Source of the DNA: Streptacidiphilus sp041262165
Lineage (GTDB): Bacteria > Actinomycetota > Actinomycetes > Streptomycetales > Streptomycetaceae
NCBI RefSeq assembly: GCF_041262165.1
Contig: NZ_JBGCBY010000004.1
Coordinates: 186,001 to 250,000, forward strand
Length of the DNA stretch: 64,000 nucleotides
Direction of reading: 5' to 3'
This document shows, piece after piece, positions 26,562 through 35,222 of this stretch. The notes under the pieces were generated by a model. It had not been told where the DNA came from. It ran no database searches and was given only the letters and a program-made list of their open reading frames with translations. The translations under genes were made by a program, and so were the position numbers. Each line of letters starts with the position of its first letter. Position 1 is the first letter of the stretch.

Positions 26562-27314
26562 GTGGAGCGCCTGCGAAACACCACCCGGATCCTCACGCTC
26601 CTGGCCGGCTTCCACATCGCCGCCCTGGCGGTGATCGCGGTCCTCATCGGCCTGGACCTCACCGTTGCCCTCAACCGCTCCACCTGGGTCCCCGACATCG
26701 GCCTCATCAGGATCGACATCTTCCTCGCGCTCCTCAGTACCGCCCTCCTCCAAGCCGCACCCCGCACACCCCCGCACAGCCCGGCACCCGGCCACGCCGT
26801 GGACCCCGAGCAACAGCCGCACCTCTGGCAGCGCGTCACCAGCCTGTGCACCCGCACCGGCATCCCCAAGCCCGACTTCCTGCACCTCACCGACGAGGAA
26901 ACCGTCCACGTCCACCAGGACTCCCGCTGGCTGTGGCTACGACCAGGAACCCGCACCCTCACCATCGGCACACCCCTGTTGGCCACCCTCCCCGAAGCCG
27001 AACTCGATGCCCTGATCGTCCGCGCGCTCTACCCCACCGGACGCGACCCGCACATCCCCCTCGCAGCCCTCCTCACCCGCAGCCGCGAAGGCATCACCGA
27101 GCAACGCCAGCCCCAACTCCCGGCCCCCAAGGGCATCGCCCGCCAGAGCGCTTCCGCCCTGCGCAACTGGCACGCCAGCCACTACCTGAGCGCCACCCGC
27201 CAGCTCGCAGACCAACTCGACCGGGCCGCCGAAACCAGGACCCGGGCGGACTCCTCCAGCAAACCGGAACTCCCGTCTCCCGCGCAGCCATCTCAGGGCG
27301 CTGCGTGCGGTTGA
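26562..27314 (+). CDS. M48-peptidase-like membrane protein lacking the HExxH motif
   Basis: A 250-residue protein from GTG 26562 (AAGGAG, 7-base spacing). Two N-terminal membrane helices (ILTLLAGFHIAALAVIAVLI and IDIFLALLSTALLQ) precede a soluble domain. There, WQRVTSLCTRTGIPKPDFLH and SRWLWLRPGTRTLTIGTPLL followed by LPEAELDALIVRALYPTG closely follow the layout of M48/HtpX metallopeptidases. Where those have AHELGHY after ELxAV, this protein has VRALYPTG, so both zinc-binding histidines and the catalytic Glu are missing. It should be catalytically dead, perhaps a binding partner. It ends in a helical tail, and it follows the LamG gene with a terminator between. Confidence 0.7.
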   Translation: MERLRNTTRILTLLAGFHIAALAVIAVLIGLDLTVALNRSTWVPDIGLIRIDIFLALLSTALLQAAPRTPPHSPAPGHAVDPEQQPHLWQRVTSLCTRTGIPKPDFLHLTDEETVHVHQDSRWLWLRPGTRTLTIGTPLLATLPEAELDALIVRALYPTGRDPHIPLAALLTRSREGITEQRQPQLPAPKGIARQSASALRNWHASHYLSATRQLADQLDRAAETRTRADSSSKPELPSPAQPSQGAACG

Positions 27315-27408
27315 CAGGGTCGTGGTCGGCCTGCAGCAGGGCGGGGAGCTTGCCGGGTCACTGGGCCAGTGGCCCTGGCTGATCACGCTGCCCGTATGGT
27401 TTGTTTTC

Positions 27409-28992
27409 ATGTCCACAACCTCATACGCCGGTCACAGTGAGCCATCCGATCTGGCTCCACTGGTGCAGGGATCCGCGTCCAGTGACAGCAGGTCCTCCCT
27501 CATCCAGCGACTTCTGTGCTCGGTGTGGCTGTGGCCGATGGTGCTGACCCTCGCACTGGGGCTTTACAAGATCAGCAAGCCGGAACTGTGGCGCGACGAA
27601 CTCGCCTCCTGGAGTGCGGCCTCGCGCAGCGTTCCTCAGCTGTTCCGGTTGTTGGGCCATGTGGACACATCCAGCGGTGCGTACTACCTCTTCTTGCACT
27701 TCTGGATCAAAATCTTCGGCGACTCCATAGTGGCCCTGCGCCTGCCCTCCGTACTGGCGATGGCCGGGGCAGCGGGTTGCGTGGCGCTGCTAGGCCGGCG
27801 GATGTTCTCGACGTCCGCGGGCGTCCTTGCCGGACTGGCGTTCGCGGTCATGCCGGCAGTCTCCCGGTACGCCCAGGAGGCTCGGTCCTATGCCTTCACC
27901 ATCCTGGGCGTGACGGTGGCCACAATGCTGTTGCTCCGGGCCCTGGAGAAACCGCAGGCACGACGTTGGACGGCGTACGCCGTATGCGTGGCCGCGACCG
28001 GAGCAATGAGCCTGGTCTCGCTGGTACTGCTACCTGTGCACGCGTTGGTGGTGTTCCTGGAGTGGCGTTCACGGCGTGATCAGCGAGCACTCTGGGGATT
28101 CCCACTCGCGTGTGGCGTCGCCCTGCTTCCCTTGCTCCCTCTGGCTCTGGCCGCCTCGAAGCAGGCAAGCGAGCAGATTTCCTGGGTCTCGGCGCCCACC
28201 GTGAAGGACCTGCGCGCCATCTGGCCACTGCTCATGGACTCCTATGTGGTGGCCTACGCCCTGGCGGCCACACTGGTGGCGCTGATCGGTGCCGCGCTCG
28301 TCCGCCGGGTCGACCGCAGGCAAGCGGCGATCGCCGGGGCGCTCGCCGTCCTGCCGGTCCTCCTGGTCTGGCTGGTCTCCCAGGGCGGCCAGTCCTACTG
28401 GTTGGCCCGCTACCTGCTCATCGTCCTGCCCGCCTGGGCAATCATCGTCGGTGCCACACTCGCCGCCCTGGGTCGGACGGCAGGGGTGTGCGGCCTGGTC
28501 GCCCTCGCCCTCCTGGCCCTACCTGACCAGGCCGGCGTCCGCACACCCGGATCCCACGACCGCTGGGACTACCCCCACGTTCCCGCGACGCCATGGCTCG
28601 ACTACTCCGGCACCGCGGACATCATCCAAGCAAACTACGAGCCCGGGGACGGCCTCGCCCCACTGCCCTCAATCCACTTTCCGCTCATGTGGGACCTGGG
28701 CCTGCGCTATCACCTCCCGCCCGGCGAGCTGGGCATGCGTACAGTCCTGAAGCAACAAACCCCCATCAAGGCCGCCCAGCTCAGCGAGACCGACACCGCG
28801 CACCCTGCGGGTGGGATCGGCAAAGAACCGCGGCTGTGGCTGGAGACCCTGACCAATCCGGCGGGAATCTACTTCTACTTCCCGCCGGACATGGCGGCAG
28901 CACTGCAAGCCCACTACCGCCTCGAAAGGACCTGGCACCCCGCGAACGGCACAACCGTCGCACTTCTGGTGCGGACCTCCCCCTCGCAGTGA
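27409..28992 (+). CDS. GT39-type membrane glycosyltransferase (mannosyltransferase-like)
   Basis: A 527-residue polytopic membrane protein with about 10-11 hydrophobic helices and a C-terminal extracytoplasmic part. The first extracellular loop contains ELWRDELASWSAASRS, the Asp-Glu motif characteristic of GT39/ArnT-like (GT-C fold) glycosyltransferases that use polyprenyl-phosphate sugars. LFLHFWIKIFGDSIVALRLPS is also typical. ATG 27409 is chosen because the following residues lead naturally into the first helix; the frame is open to 27322 and no good ribosome site is visible for either start. Substrate is unknown. The adjacent methyltransferase and secreted proteins suggest a cell-surface role. 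Confidence 0.8.
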   Translation: MSTTSYAGHSEPSDLAPLVQGSASSDSRSSLIQRLLCSVWLWPMVLTLALGLYKISKPELWRDELASWSAASRSVPQLFRLLGHVDTSSGAYYLFLHFWIKIFGDSIVALRLPSVLAMAGAAGCVALLGRRMFSTSAGVLAGLAFAVMPAVSRYAQEARSYAFTILGVTVATMLLLRALEKPQARRWTAYAVCVAATGAMSLVSLVLLPVHALVVFLEWRSRRDQRALWGFPLACGVALLPLLPLALAASKQASEQISWVSAPTVKDLRAIWPLLMDSYVVAYALAATLVALIGAALVRRVDRRQAAIAGALAVLPVLLVWLVSQGGQSYWLARYLLIVLPAWAIIVGATLAALGRTAGVCGLVALALLALPDQAGVRTPGSHDRWDYPHVPATPWLDYSGTADIIQANYEPGDGLAPLPSIHFPLMWDLGLRYHLPPGELGMRTVLKQQTPIKAAQLSETDTAHPAGGIGKEPRLWLETLTNPAGIYFYFPPDMAAALQAHYRLERTWHPANGTTVALLVRTSPSQ

Positions 28993-29147
28993 CGCAGCCT
29001 CTGCGCACCGGCCATGCCCGGGCTAGCCAGCTGGACCCGAGTTTGGCAGTCTTGCCCCACGTAGCCGGGTGGTGCGGGATTGGGTCCCCGGACACGCAAT
29101 TCCACAGTCTTGTACCACGTACCAGCCATATGTGAGGTTCCGCCGAT

Positions 29148-29780
29148 ATGCCCGAGATCAAGTCCGCACCGGCGTCCCTGGCGGACGCCGCCCCACCCAC
29201 TGCGGGGGCGGACTACACCGAACGCCTGGTCACCCTGGAGAAGGCGGGGCTGAAGCGGTTCGTGCCAACGCAGGCCCCATACCGCTGGAACCTGCGGAGA
29301 CTCAAGCTGGGCCGGGTGCTGGAGGTCGGCTGCGGGGTCGGGCGCAACCTCCACACGTGTTCTCCCGACAGTGTGGGCGTGGACCACAACGAGCACTCCG
29401 TGCTCACCGCCCGCGCGAGGGGCCTGAACGCGTACACCGGCGACGAGTTCCTCGCCTCGTCCAAGTTCACGCCGAAGAGCTTCGACAGCCTGCTGGTTGC
29501 GCACGTGCTGGAGCACGTTTCGGTCGAAGACGGCCGCGCCCTGCTAGAGATGTACCTGCCCTACATCCGCACCGGCGGCAGCGTCGTCTTCATCTGCCCA
29601 CAGGAGGCCGGCTATGCCAGCGATGCCACCCACATCCGCTTCCTGGACTTCCCCGACCTGCGCCGCCAAGCCGAGGAGTGCGGGCTGAACGTCGAGCGTG
29701 CGTATTCGTTCCCACTGCCCCGCAACGCCGGCAAGTCCTTTCGCTACAACGAGTTCGTCCAGGTCGCAAAGCGATCCTGA
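29148..29780 (+). CDS. Class I SAM-dependent methyltransferase
   Basis: A 210-residue methyltransferase starting MPEIKSAPASLADAAPP. SAM-binding motif I is LGRVLEVGCGVGRNL, followed by VGVDHNEHSVLTARARG, the motif IV-like LLVAHVLEHVSVEDGRALL and IRTGGSVVFICPQEAGY. The DATHIRFLDFPDLRR region is typical of methyltransferases acting on lipid-linked or polysaccharide substrates, but the substrate cannot be assigned. It lies 155 bp after the GT39 gene on the same strand. Confidence 0.85.
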   Translation: MPEIKSAPASLADAAPPTAGADYTERLVTLEKAGLKRFVPTQAPYRWNLRRLKLGRVLEVGCGVGRNLHTCSPDSVGVDHNEHSVLTARARGLNAYTGDEFLASSKFTPKSFDSLLVAHVLEHVSVEDGRALLEMYLPYIRTGGSVVFICPQEAGYASDATHIRFLDFPDLRRQAEECGLNVERAYSFPLPRNAGKSFRYNEFVQVAKRS

Positions 29781-29984
29781 CTTCAGGAGCGATAGCCCAC
29801 GGCAGGGAAGTCAAGGCAGATTGGTGCACTGCTGAGCACAGCGGGGATGCTCTGATCTGGGGATGAATGCGGAAGGGGACCACTGATAGATCTTGGGACG
29901 TCACCGCAAAACAGTCCCAGATCGACACCAAGAGGTCCCGTTGCCGGGCCAGAGTGCCACCATCGCCCGTACTATCGGCGCGGG

Positions 29985-30085
29985 ACTCTACCCTCAGGGG
30001 CATCTGGGCGAGTTGACAAGTCCTCCCCTTCAAACTGGTCGACGCGGTGCTCGAGGGGACAGGGCCGGTCATGGGACGGGTCTGC
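29985..30085 (+). pseudogene. IS4-type transposase N-terminal remnant
   Basis: Two frames here read GLYPQGHLGELT and then FKLVDAVLEGTGPV, which together match the conserved start (HLGEL ... FELVDAVLEET) of an IS4-type transposase found in streptomycetes. A frameshift separates them, and nothing of the catalytic part follows. Confidence 0.55.
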
Positions 30086-30104
30086 TCTCGGACGGGGCTG
30101 CCCC

Positions 30105-30285
30105 GGGCTGGGCGCGCGGCGGCTGCGGCACTTCGTGGCCACCGCGACCCTGCGGTCCGGTGCCGGCCTGATCGAGGTCACCAGATCCTGCGGCACCGCA
30201 GTCAGTTGAGCACCTGCGTCTACGCCAAGGTCAACCACACCACTTTGTGGACCCTGGCCCGGCCCTGGCCACAGGCAGGTGCGCG
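30105..30285 (+). pseudogene. Tyrosine recombinase C-terminal remnant
   Basis: Conceptual translation gives LGARRLRHFVATATLRSGAG and, after a one-base shift, ILRHRSQLSTCVYAKVNHTT and LARPWPQ. This is the C-terminal catalytic signature of XerC-like integrases (HxLRH, then LRHRS and the active-site Tyr in YAKV). Only the last ~60 residues remain. Confidence 0.7.
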
Positions 30286-30297
30286 ACGACCCCCACG

Positions 30298-30430
30298 ACA
30301 ATCAGCGATCACGCCCAGGAGTACCTGGCGATGCGCTGCCGCCTGGGGTTCCAGCTAACCGCCTTCGGGGCGAAACTGATGAGCTTCGTGAACTACCTCG
30401 AGTGCACCGGCGCCACGGTCAGCACGGATG
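30298..30430 (+). pseudogene. Tyrosine recombinase N-terminal remnant
   Basis: Immediately after the first integrase remnant a frame reads SDHAQEYLAMRCRLGFQL and FVNYLECTGAT, the core-binding-domain start of a second XerC-like integrase. The order of an integrase end followed by an integrase start matches the tandem integrase modules of actinomycete mobile elements. The rest is gone, and the frame runs on into the next gene. Confidence 0.6.
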
Positions 30431-30549
30431 ATCCCGGGGAGGTGCCACTGCAGTCGAGCACCCTCGGCCTGGGGACTATCGTGTGGCCATCGCCGACCGG
30501 GCCGACCACCCGCACATCCCTTGAGCACTCGTCACAGATCCCGGATGAC

Positions 30550-33500
30550 ATGCCGCAGACACCGCAGATCCTCGCCGAGAATCCCGGCATGCCCGCAGCG
30601 TTGACACGCTTCGCGGTGCGCTGGGGCAGCCCGGGCACGCCCGTCCTGGCTCCACACCTGGGCCGGGCGCTCGGCTCACGCCGCTGCCCAGACGCGATCG
30701 CCCACGCATTCGACGCCGAGCCCACCGGGCGCTGGGCGCAGCTGCGCTGGCCCACGGACCCGGTGCGGCGAGAGGACGGGCATGGACTACTGGACTGGTG
30801 CGGCCCGCTGGTGCAGGACCTGCCGCTGCTGGATCTGCGGTTCGACACCCGGGAGGGTAGGCGGCTGCTCACCGTCATCCTGTCCCCCCAGGTGGAGCAG
30901 CACCTGGTGATCGCCGACTCGGCGCGACTGCTGTTGGAAGGTCTCGACGACCCTGGCGAGTTGTGGCGGGCGACCTTGGGTTCAACGCTGGCGCGCCGGA
31001 TCCTGCACGCCGGCCTGGCACAGGTATTGGAGTTGTCCTTCGCGCTGAACACGGCACTGGCCCTGCTCGCGGATCTGCAGGAACCCAGGCCGGCCGGCCT
31101 GGTGGCAGGGCTGTGCGCGGTGGCCGGGCGGCGGCCCGCCCAGCACGGGGTCCGGGTTCCAGCCCCGCGCGTCCAGGCCACGACTCCGGAGCCGCCGGCG
31201 GTGGTGCCGTTGCCTGGACCGGTACCGCTGTGGGCGACGCGTTTGCGGGTCGACGACGTGCGCTTTGCCGACCTCGTGCCGTCGGCTGCGGTCGTACTGC
31301 CTGCGGGATCGGTCTTCGCCACCGCCTACAGCGACCCGCTGGCGGCCGTGGTACTCGCACCCAGCATCGAACCCGTAGCAGCGCGCGCCGCGCGGCTGCG
31401 CGGGCTGGGGCTGGAATTGCAGGTCACCGATCTGCTGCTGGCCGTGCTGGGGATGGACGCGGCAGTGCGCGCGCGGGTGCTCGCCTCGACGCGCCACGGC
31501 TGGGGCGGGGCGCTGGCCCAGCGGATGGGACTGCTCGGCCCCGGCCCAGGCGACGGGCTGGATGGGCGGTCGCGGTCGGATTACGGCGGGGAGCACGGCC
31601 GTCGGACCGAGCGGCAAGTCCGCGCCCGTCTGGCGGCCGGAGGCTCGTGGTGGCTGCCAGGGCTGGAAGAAGCCCTTGGCCTGCTGGCCGGGCGGCTGCC
31701 GTTGACCGACCGGCAGGCCGGGGCGTTGCTCGCCCGGCACCGGCTGGCCGGGGAGGGCATGACCGGCGGTGCGCTGCTGCGCATCGCGGCCCTGGTCGGC
31801 ACGGACCCGGGTGCGGTGGCGGCGCGCGCGGGGGTGCTATTTGACCCCGCCCACCCGCAACTGGCCCGGCTCGGCGAGCTGGTGCGCCAGCACAGCGCCG
31901 GCTGGGGCATGACGCAGGTGGCCCGCGTCGAGGCGCACCTGCGCACGGCCGGGGTACCGCCGGTACCCGAAGCGGCCCTGAGGCATCTGCTCGGCGCCGA
32001 CTCCACCATCCGGCAGGCACCAGGCGGCTGGCTGTGGCCGGCCACACCGCACCCGGGTGATCCACTGGAGCGGGTGCTGCGCCAGCTACTTTCCGTGCAC
32101 GCCCCGCAATCCATCGCCTCTCTGCACGGCGGCTTGGTGCGAGCCTGGGGCCAGCAGCGTCACGCCCTGGTCCCCGAGCCGCGCGCACTGCGCGCCTACC
32201 TACGCGAGCATCCCGGGTTCCAGCTCAGCCGGGACGGCCTGACCCGCCCCACCCAGGAACTTGACTACCGAGCGGAGTTGGGGCCGCAGGCGGCCGCGCT
32301 GGTGGACGTGCTGCGCACCGCCCCGCGCCCCGCCGTGGACCTGGACATGCTGCTCACACTCGCACAACCCGCCGGACTCAACAGACCGGCGGTGGTCCGT
32401 CTGCTGCCTGGCGCCGCGTTCCTGGAAGCGGTCGGCGACCATGCCTGGACGCTGCGCGGCACACTGGGACCAAATGCGCACGCCCGCCTCAACGGGAAGC
32501 GCACACCGCGCGCACCGGTGCCTGCCCGAAACGGCCGGACCGCCACCGGCTGGGAGCGCACCGGCCCCTCCCGGCTGCAGATCACCACCACCCTGAGCGG
32601 CGCCGCCTGGACGGACGGGGTGGTCTACCTGCCCCAAGCCCTCGCCGCAGAACTTGACCAGACCACCTTCACCCTCACCTCGGGGGTCACCCGAAGGCTG
32701 TCTGTCTCCGGAGCGCCAGGCTCACGACGCCTGTACGGCTGGCGCAGCACCGCCCGCGCTTTGGGCGTGCGAGCCGGCGACACCCTCCTGATCGACCTCG
32801 ACCTGAACACCCGCACCGCCACCGTGACCCACCAACTCGCCATCGGCGCGGGTTCCCTGGTGGCCCCCGGGCTGGAGCGCATCCCGCCGGGTGTCCAGCC
32901 GGAGGCCGACGGCCGCCTGCAGTGCCTGGAATGCGGACGCTGGTACCGCCAACTGGGCCAGCACCTGACCGCCACACACGACCTGCACCCCGACGACTAC
33001 CGTCGATCCCACCAACTACCGCGCTCACGTGGCCTGCACGCCGCCGACATCCTTCAGCGCCGCTCCCAACGCGGCAAACAGCACTACACCAACGACCCCG
33101 ATGCGCTGCTCCGCCAACTCACCCCCACCCAAACCACCTTGGAACAACGCGTCGCCTTGTCCCGCGCGGCACGCAGCGAGAGCGCCAAGCGCGCCGGCAG
33201 CCGCACCACCGCCCGCCAAAACGGCGCCCGCGTCCACCAGGCCTGGCTGGCCAGCATCGACGAACGCTTCACCGAGCACGCCCGCCGCCTCGGCCACCCG
33301 GACATCACCGCCCTGCTGGAGACAACGCGCGCACTGTCGGATCCGGCCTTCGGGCGCCTGGTCGGGGTCACCACCAAGCAGGCCGCCAACTTCCGCCGCC
33401 GCCACGCCATACCGGCCCCCGGACGCTGGCCCGCCGACCGCGTCCCCAAGCACCTACATCTGCGCCCACCGATGGACCCCAACGAGCTCGCCGCGATCGC

Positions 33501-34449
33501 CCCCGGGCGCCAACCCGCCTGGGCCGGACACCTGCTGTGCCGCGAATGCGGACGCTGGTACCGCAGCCTTCCCCAGCACCTCACCGCCGCCCACCACCTC
33601 ACCAGCGACGCCTACCGCACCCGCCACCACCTGGCCCCCACCGTCCGCCTGCGCGGCATCGGCCCCCAAGACACCGACGGCGCCGACCCCACCGCCCAGC
33701 AGCGCGCCGAAGACCAGCAGCGCCAGCGCGAGGCACGCCAGCACGCCCAAGCCGAACAGCGCGCCAGCCCCACCACCCCCACGGTGCCGCTGGACCTGCC
33801 CCCCGGCATCCAGCCCGAACGAGACGACGCCCTGCAGTGCCGCGAATGCGGCCACTGGTTCAAAGGCCTCGGCGCGCACCTCGCCCACAAACACCACCTG
33901 TCCGCCGCCGACTACCGCACCCGCTACGGCCTGCCGATCCGCCGCTCCCTGGACGCCGCCACCTACACCGCCGCACGCCGCGCCGCCGGCCAACGCCGCT
34001 ACGCCCAGGACCCCGAGGCCCTGCGCACCATGCTCACCCCCACCCGCAGCACCCCCCAAGAACGTCTCACCCGCTCCATCGCGGCACGCAAAGAGAGCGC
34101 CCAGCGCCCCGGCACCCGACACATCGCCCAAGAAGCCGGGCGCCGCGGCGGCGCCCAAGCGCACGCCAAATCTCGCGAGGCCGACAACGCCCGCGCCCGC
34201 GCAGCCGGGTACCCTGACGTCACCGCACTACTTGAAGCCACCGCGCACCTCAACGGCCACGATTTCGCCACCCTCCTCGACATCTCCTACTACACCGGCA
34301 GCCAGCTCCGCCGACGCCACGGCTACCACGCCCCCGGCCAACGCCGCACCACCCAAACAGGCCTCACCACCCCGAAACCCGCCGCCCACACCCAGAGCGG
34401 CCCACCCGGCGACACCCACCCTGCCGACGCCCGGCGCCTTCACCCATGA
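30550..34449 (+). CDS. 1299-aa protein with three MucR/Ros-like zinc fingers
   Basis: A large, apparently intact protein. The frame is open further upstream, but that part is the integrase remnant, so I start at ATG 30550 (ATG 30589 also possible; neither has a good ribosome site). Residues ~1-690 are unrecognised and helical. Residues ~690-780 resemble an AbrB/B3-like DNA-binding fold (VYLPQALAAEL, then ALGVRAGDTLLIDLD). Three Ros/MucR-type C2H2 fingers follow at ~790 (CLECGRWYRQLGQHLTATH), ~996 (CRECGRWYRSLPQHLTAAH) and ~1095 (CRECGHWFKGLGAHLAHKH), each followed by a D/AxYRxR motif. Two copies of a helix-turn-helix-like repeat (HPDITALLETTRALSDPAFG; YPDVTALLEATAHLNGHDFA) end in R-R-RH. It is probably DNA-binding, with unknown role. 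Confidence 0.7.
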   Translation: MPQTPQILAENPGMPAALTRFAVRWGSPGTPVLAPHLGRALGSRRCPDAIAHAFDAEPTGRWAQLRWPTDPVRREDGHGLLDWCGPLVQDLPLLDLRFDTREGRRLLTVILSPQVEQHLVIADSARLLLEGLDDPGELWRATLGSTLARRILHAGLAQVLELSFALNTALALLADLQEPRPAGLVAGLCAVAGRRPAQHGVRVPAPRVQATTPEPPAVVPLPGPVPLWATRLRVDDVRFADLVPSAAVVLPAGSVFATAYSDPLAAVVLAPSIEPVAARAARLRGLGLELQVTDLLLAVLGMDAAVRARVLASTRHGWGGALAQRMGLLGPGPGDGLDGRSRSDYGGEHGRRTERQVRARLAAGGSWWLPGLEEALGLLAGRLPLTDRQAGALLARHRLAGEGMTGGALLRIAALVGTDPGAVAARAGVLFDPAHPQLARLGELVRQHSAGWGMTQVARVEAHLRTAGVPPVPEAALRHLLGADSTIRQAPGGWLWPATPHPGDPLERVLRQLLSVHAPQSIASLHGGLVRAWGQQRHALVPEPRALRAYLREHPGFQLSRDGLTRPTQELDYRAELGPQAAALVDVLRTAPRPAVDLDMLLTLAQPAGLNRPAVVRLLPGAAFLEAVGDHAWTLRGTLGPNAHARLNGKRTPRAPVPARNGRTATGWERTGPSRLQITTTLSGAAWTDGVVYLPQALAAELDQTTFTLTSGVTRRLSVSGAPGSRRLYGWRSTARALGVRAGDTLLIDLDLNTRTATVTHQLAIGAGSLVAPGLERIPPGVQPEADGRLQCLECGRWYRQLGQHLTATHDLHPDDYRRSHQLPRSRGLHAADILQRRSQRGKQHYTNDPDALLRQLTPTQTTLEQRVALSRAARSESAKRAGSRTTARQNGARVHQAWLASIDERFTEHARRLGHPDITALLETTRALSDPAFGRLVGVTTKQAANFRRRHAIPAPGRWPADRVPKHLHLRPPMDPNELAAIAPGRQPAWAGHLLCRECGRWYRSLPQHLTAAHHLTSDAYRTRHHLAPTVRLRGIGPQDTDGADPTAQQRAEDQQRQREARQHAQAEQRASPTTPTVPLDLPPGIQPERDDALQCRECGHWFKGLGAHLAHKHHLSAADYRTRYGLPIRRSLDAATYTAARRAAGQRRYAQDPEALRTMLTPTRSTPQERLTRSIAARKESAQRPGTRHIAQEAGRRGGAQAHAKSREADNARARAAGYPDVTALLEATAHLNGHDFATLLDISYYTGSQLRRRHGYHAPGQRRTTQTGLTTPKPAAHTQSGPPGDTHPADARRLHP

Positions 34450-34642
34450 GTGCCCCAACCGGGTGGCCGGCCTCGATGAGCTCTTGCAGCCAGCAGGTCC
34501 ACGCTTTCGAGGTCTGCACGTGGGTTCTGCGAGCGGCTCACCATGATCCACAGCTGTCATGCCGGTTCATTGCCGCAGGTCAGACGAGTTCAGCTCGATG
34601 TCGAGGCCGTAGGCGGACCAGCGCGAACCGCGGCGGATGAGA

Positions 34643-34933
34643 CTAGGACTCCGGCTTGAGCCGTCTCCTCGAACCCGTCGAAGAGAGCGGAGCCTCGGGC
34701 GAGTCCTCATCGTCCACCGATAGCGGGATGTCCTCGTACAAGATCACATCGAAGCCTTCTGCACCACCGGTGCTGCCAGCGTCAGGCTCCCTGCAGTTCC
34801 GGACCAAGAACCCGAAGCCCAGCGTGCGTCCAGCCTGCACGAACTCCAGAGCCTCCTCGAACGTCCCTGTGTAGAGCTCCTTCACGATCCGAGGGTTGCC
34901 CTCACGATCCAATCCCTCGTTGTCAGCCTGCAT
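34643..34933 (-). CDS. Small acidic hypothetical protein, 96 aa
   Basis: ATG 34933 follows AGGAGGAG closely. The protein begins MQADNEGLDREGNPRIVKEL, continues FEEALEFVQAGRTLGFGFLV, and ends in an acidic then basic tail. No family recognised. The frame is open upstream, but that part is a degraded McrC-like fragment in the same frame, so the ribosome site decides the start. Confidence 0.6.
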   Translation of the reverse strand: MQADNEGLDREGNPRIVKELYTGTFEEALEFVQAGRTLGFGFLVRNCREPDAGSTGGAEGFDVILYEDIPLSVDDEDSPEAPLSSTGSRRRLKPES

Positions 34934-34989
34934 CGCTCCTCCTGGGGGTTCACCGTTCAGCTCTTCTCTTCGTCTGGCCAGACCGTTCC

Positions 34990-35175
34990 ACCGCCCGTCT
35001 CTACGGTCCAGGTGGATGCCGTGCGCACGCAGTTCGACGGAGCCGCCGTCGGCGATGGCCTTGCGTAGCGCGACACAGACGAAGTCTTGGAAGACCCGGT
35101 CCACGTTGAAGCAGAAGCCCTCAATGCGGACGGCGCCCGCCAGATGCTCCACGGAGCTGCCGCAAAAGGTCCGTG
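34990..35175 (-). pseudogene. McrC-like (5-methylcytosine restriction) fragment
   Basis: The frame reads VEHLAGAVRIEGFCFNVDRV, FQDFVCVALRKAIAD and VELRAHGIHLDRRDG. This matches the F-x-D-x-x-x-F-E/Q-D-F-V segment of the McrC subunit of McrBC-type 5-methylcytosine restriction systems. Neither the N-terminal part nor the nuclease motif is present, and there is no mcrB partner. It is a relic of a restriction system. Confidence 0.55.
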
Positions 35176-35222
35176 CCTGCGATCTCCCAGGAGGGTCGGC
35201 GCCAGCGTTGGCACTGTCCGGA

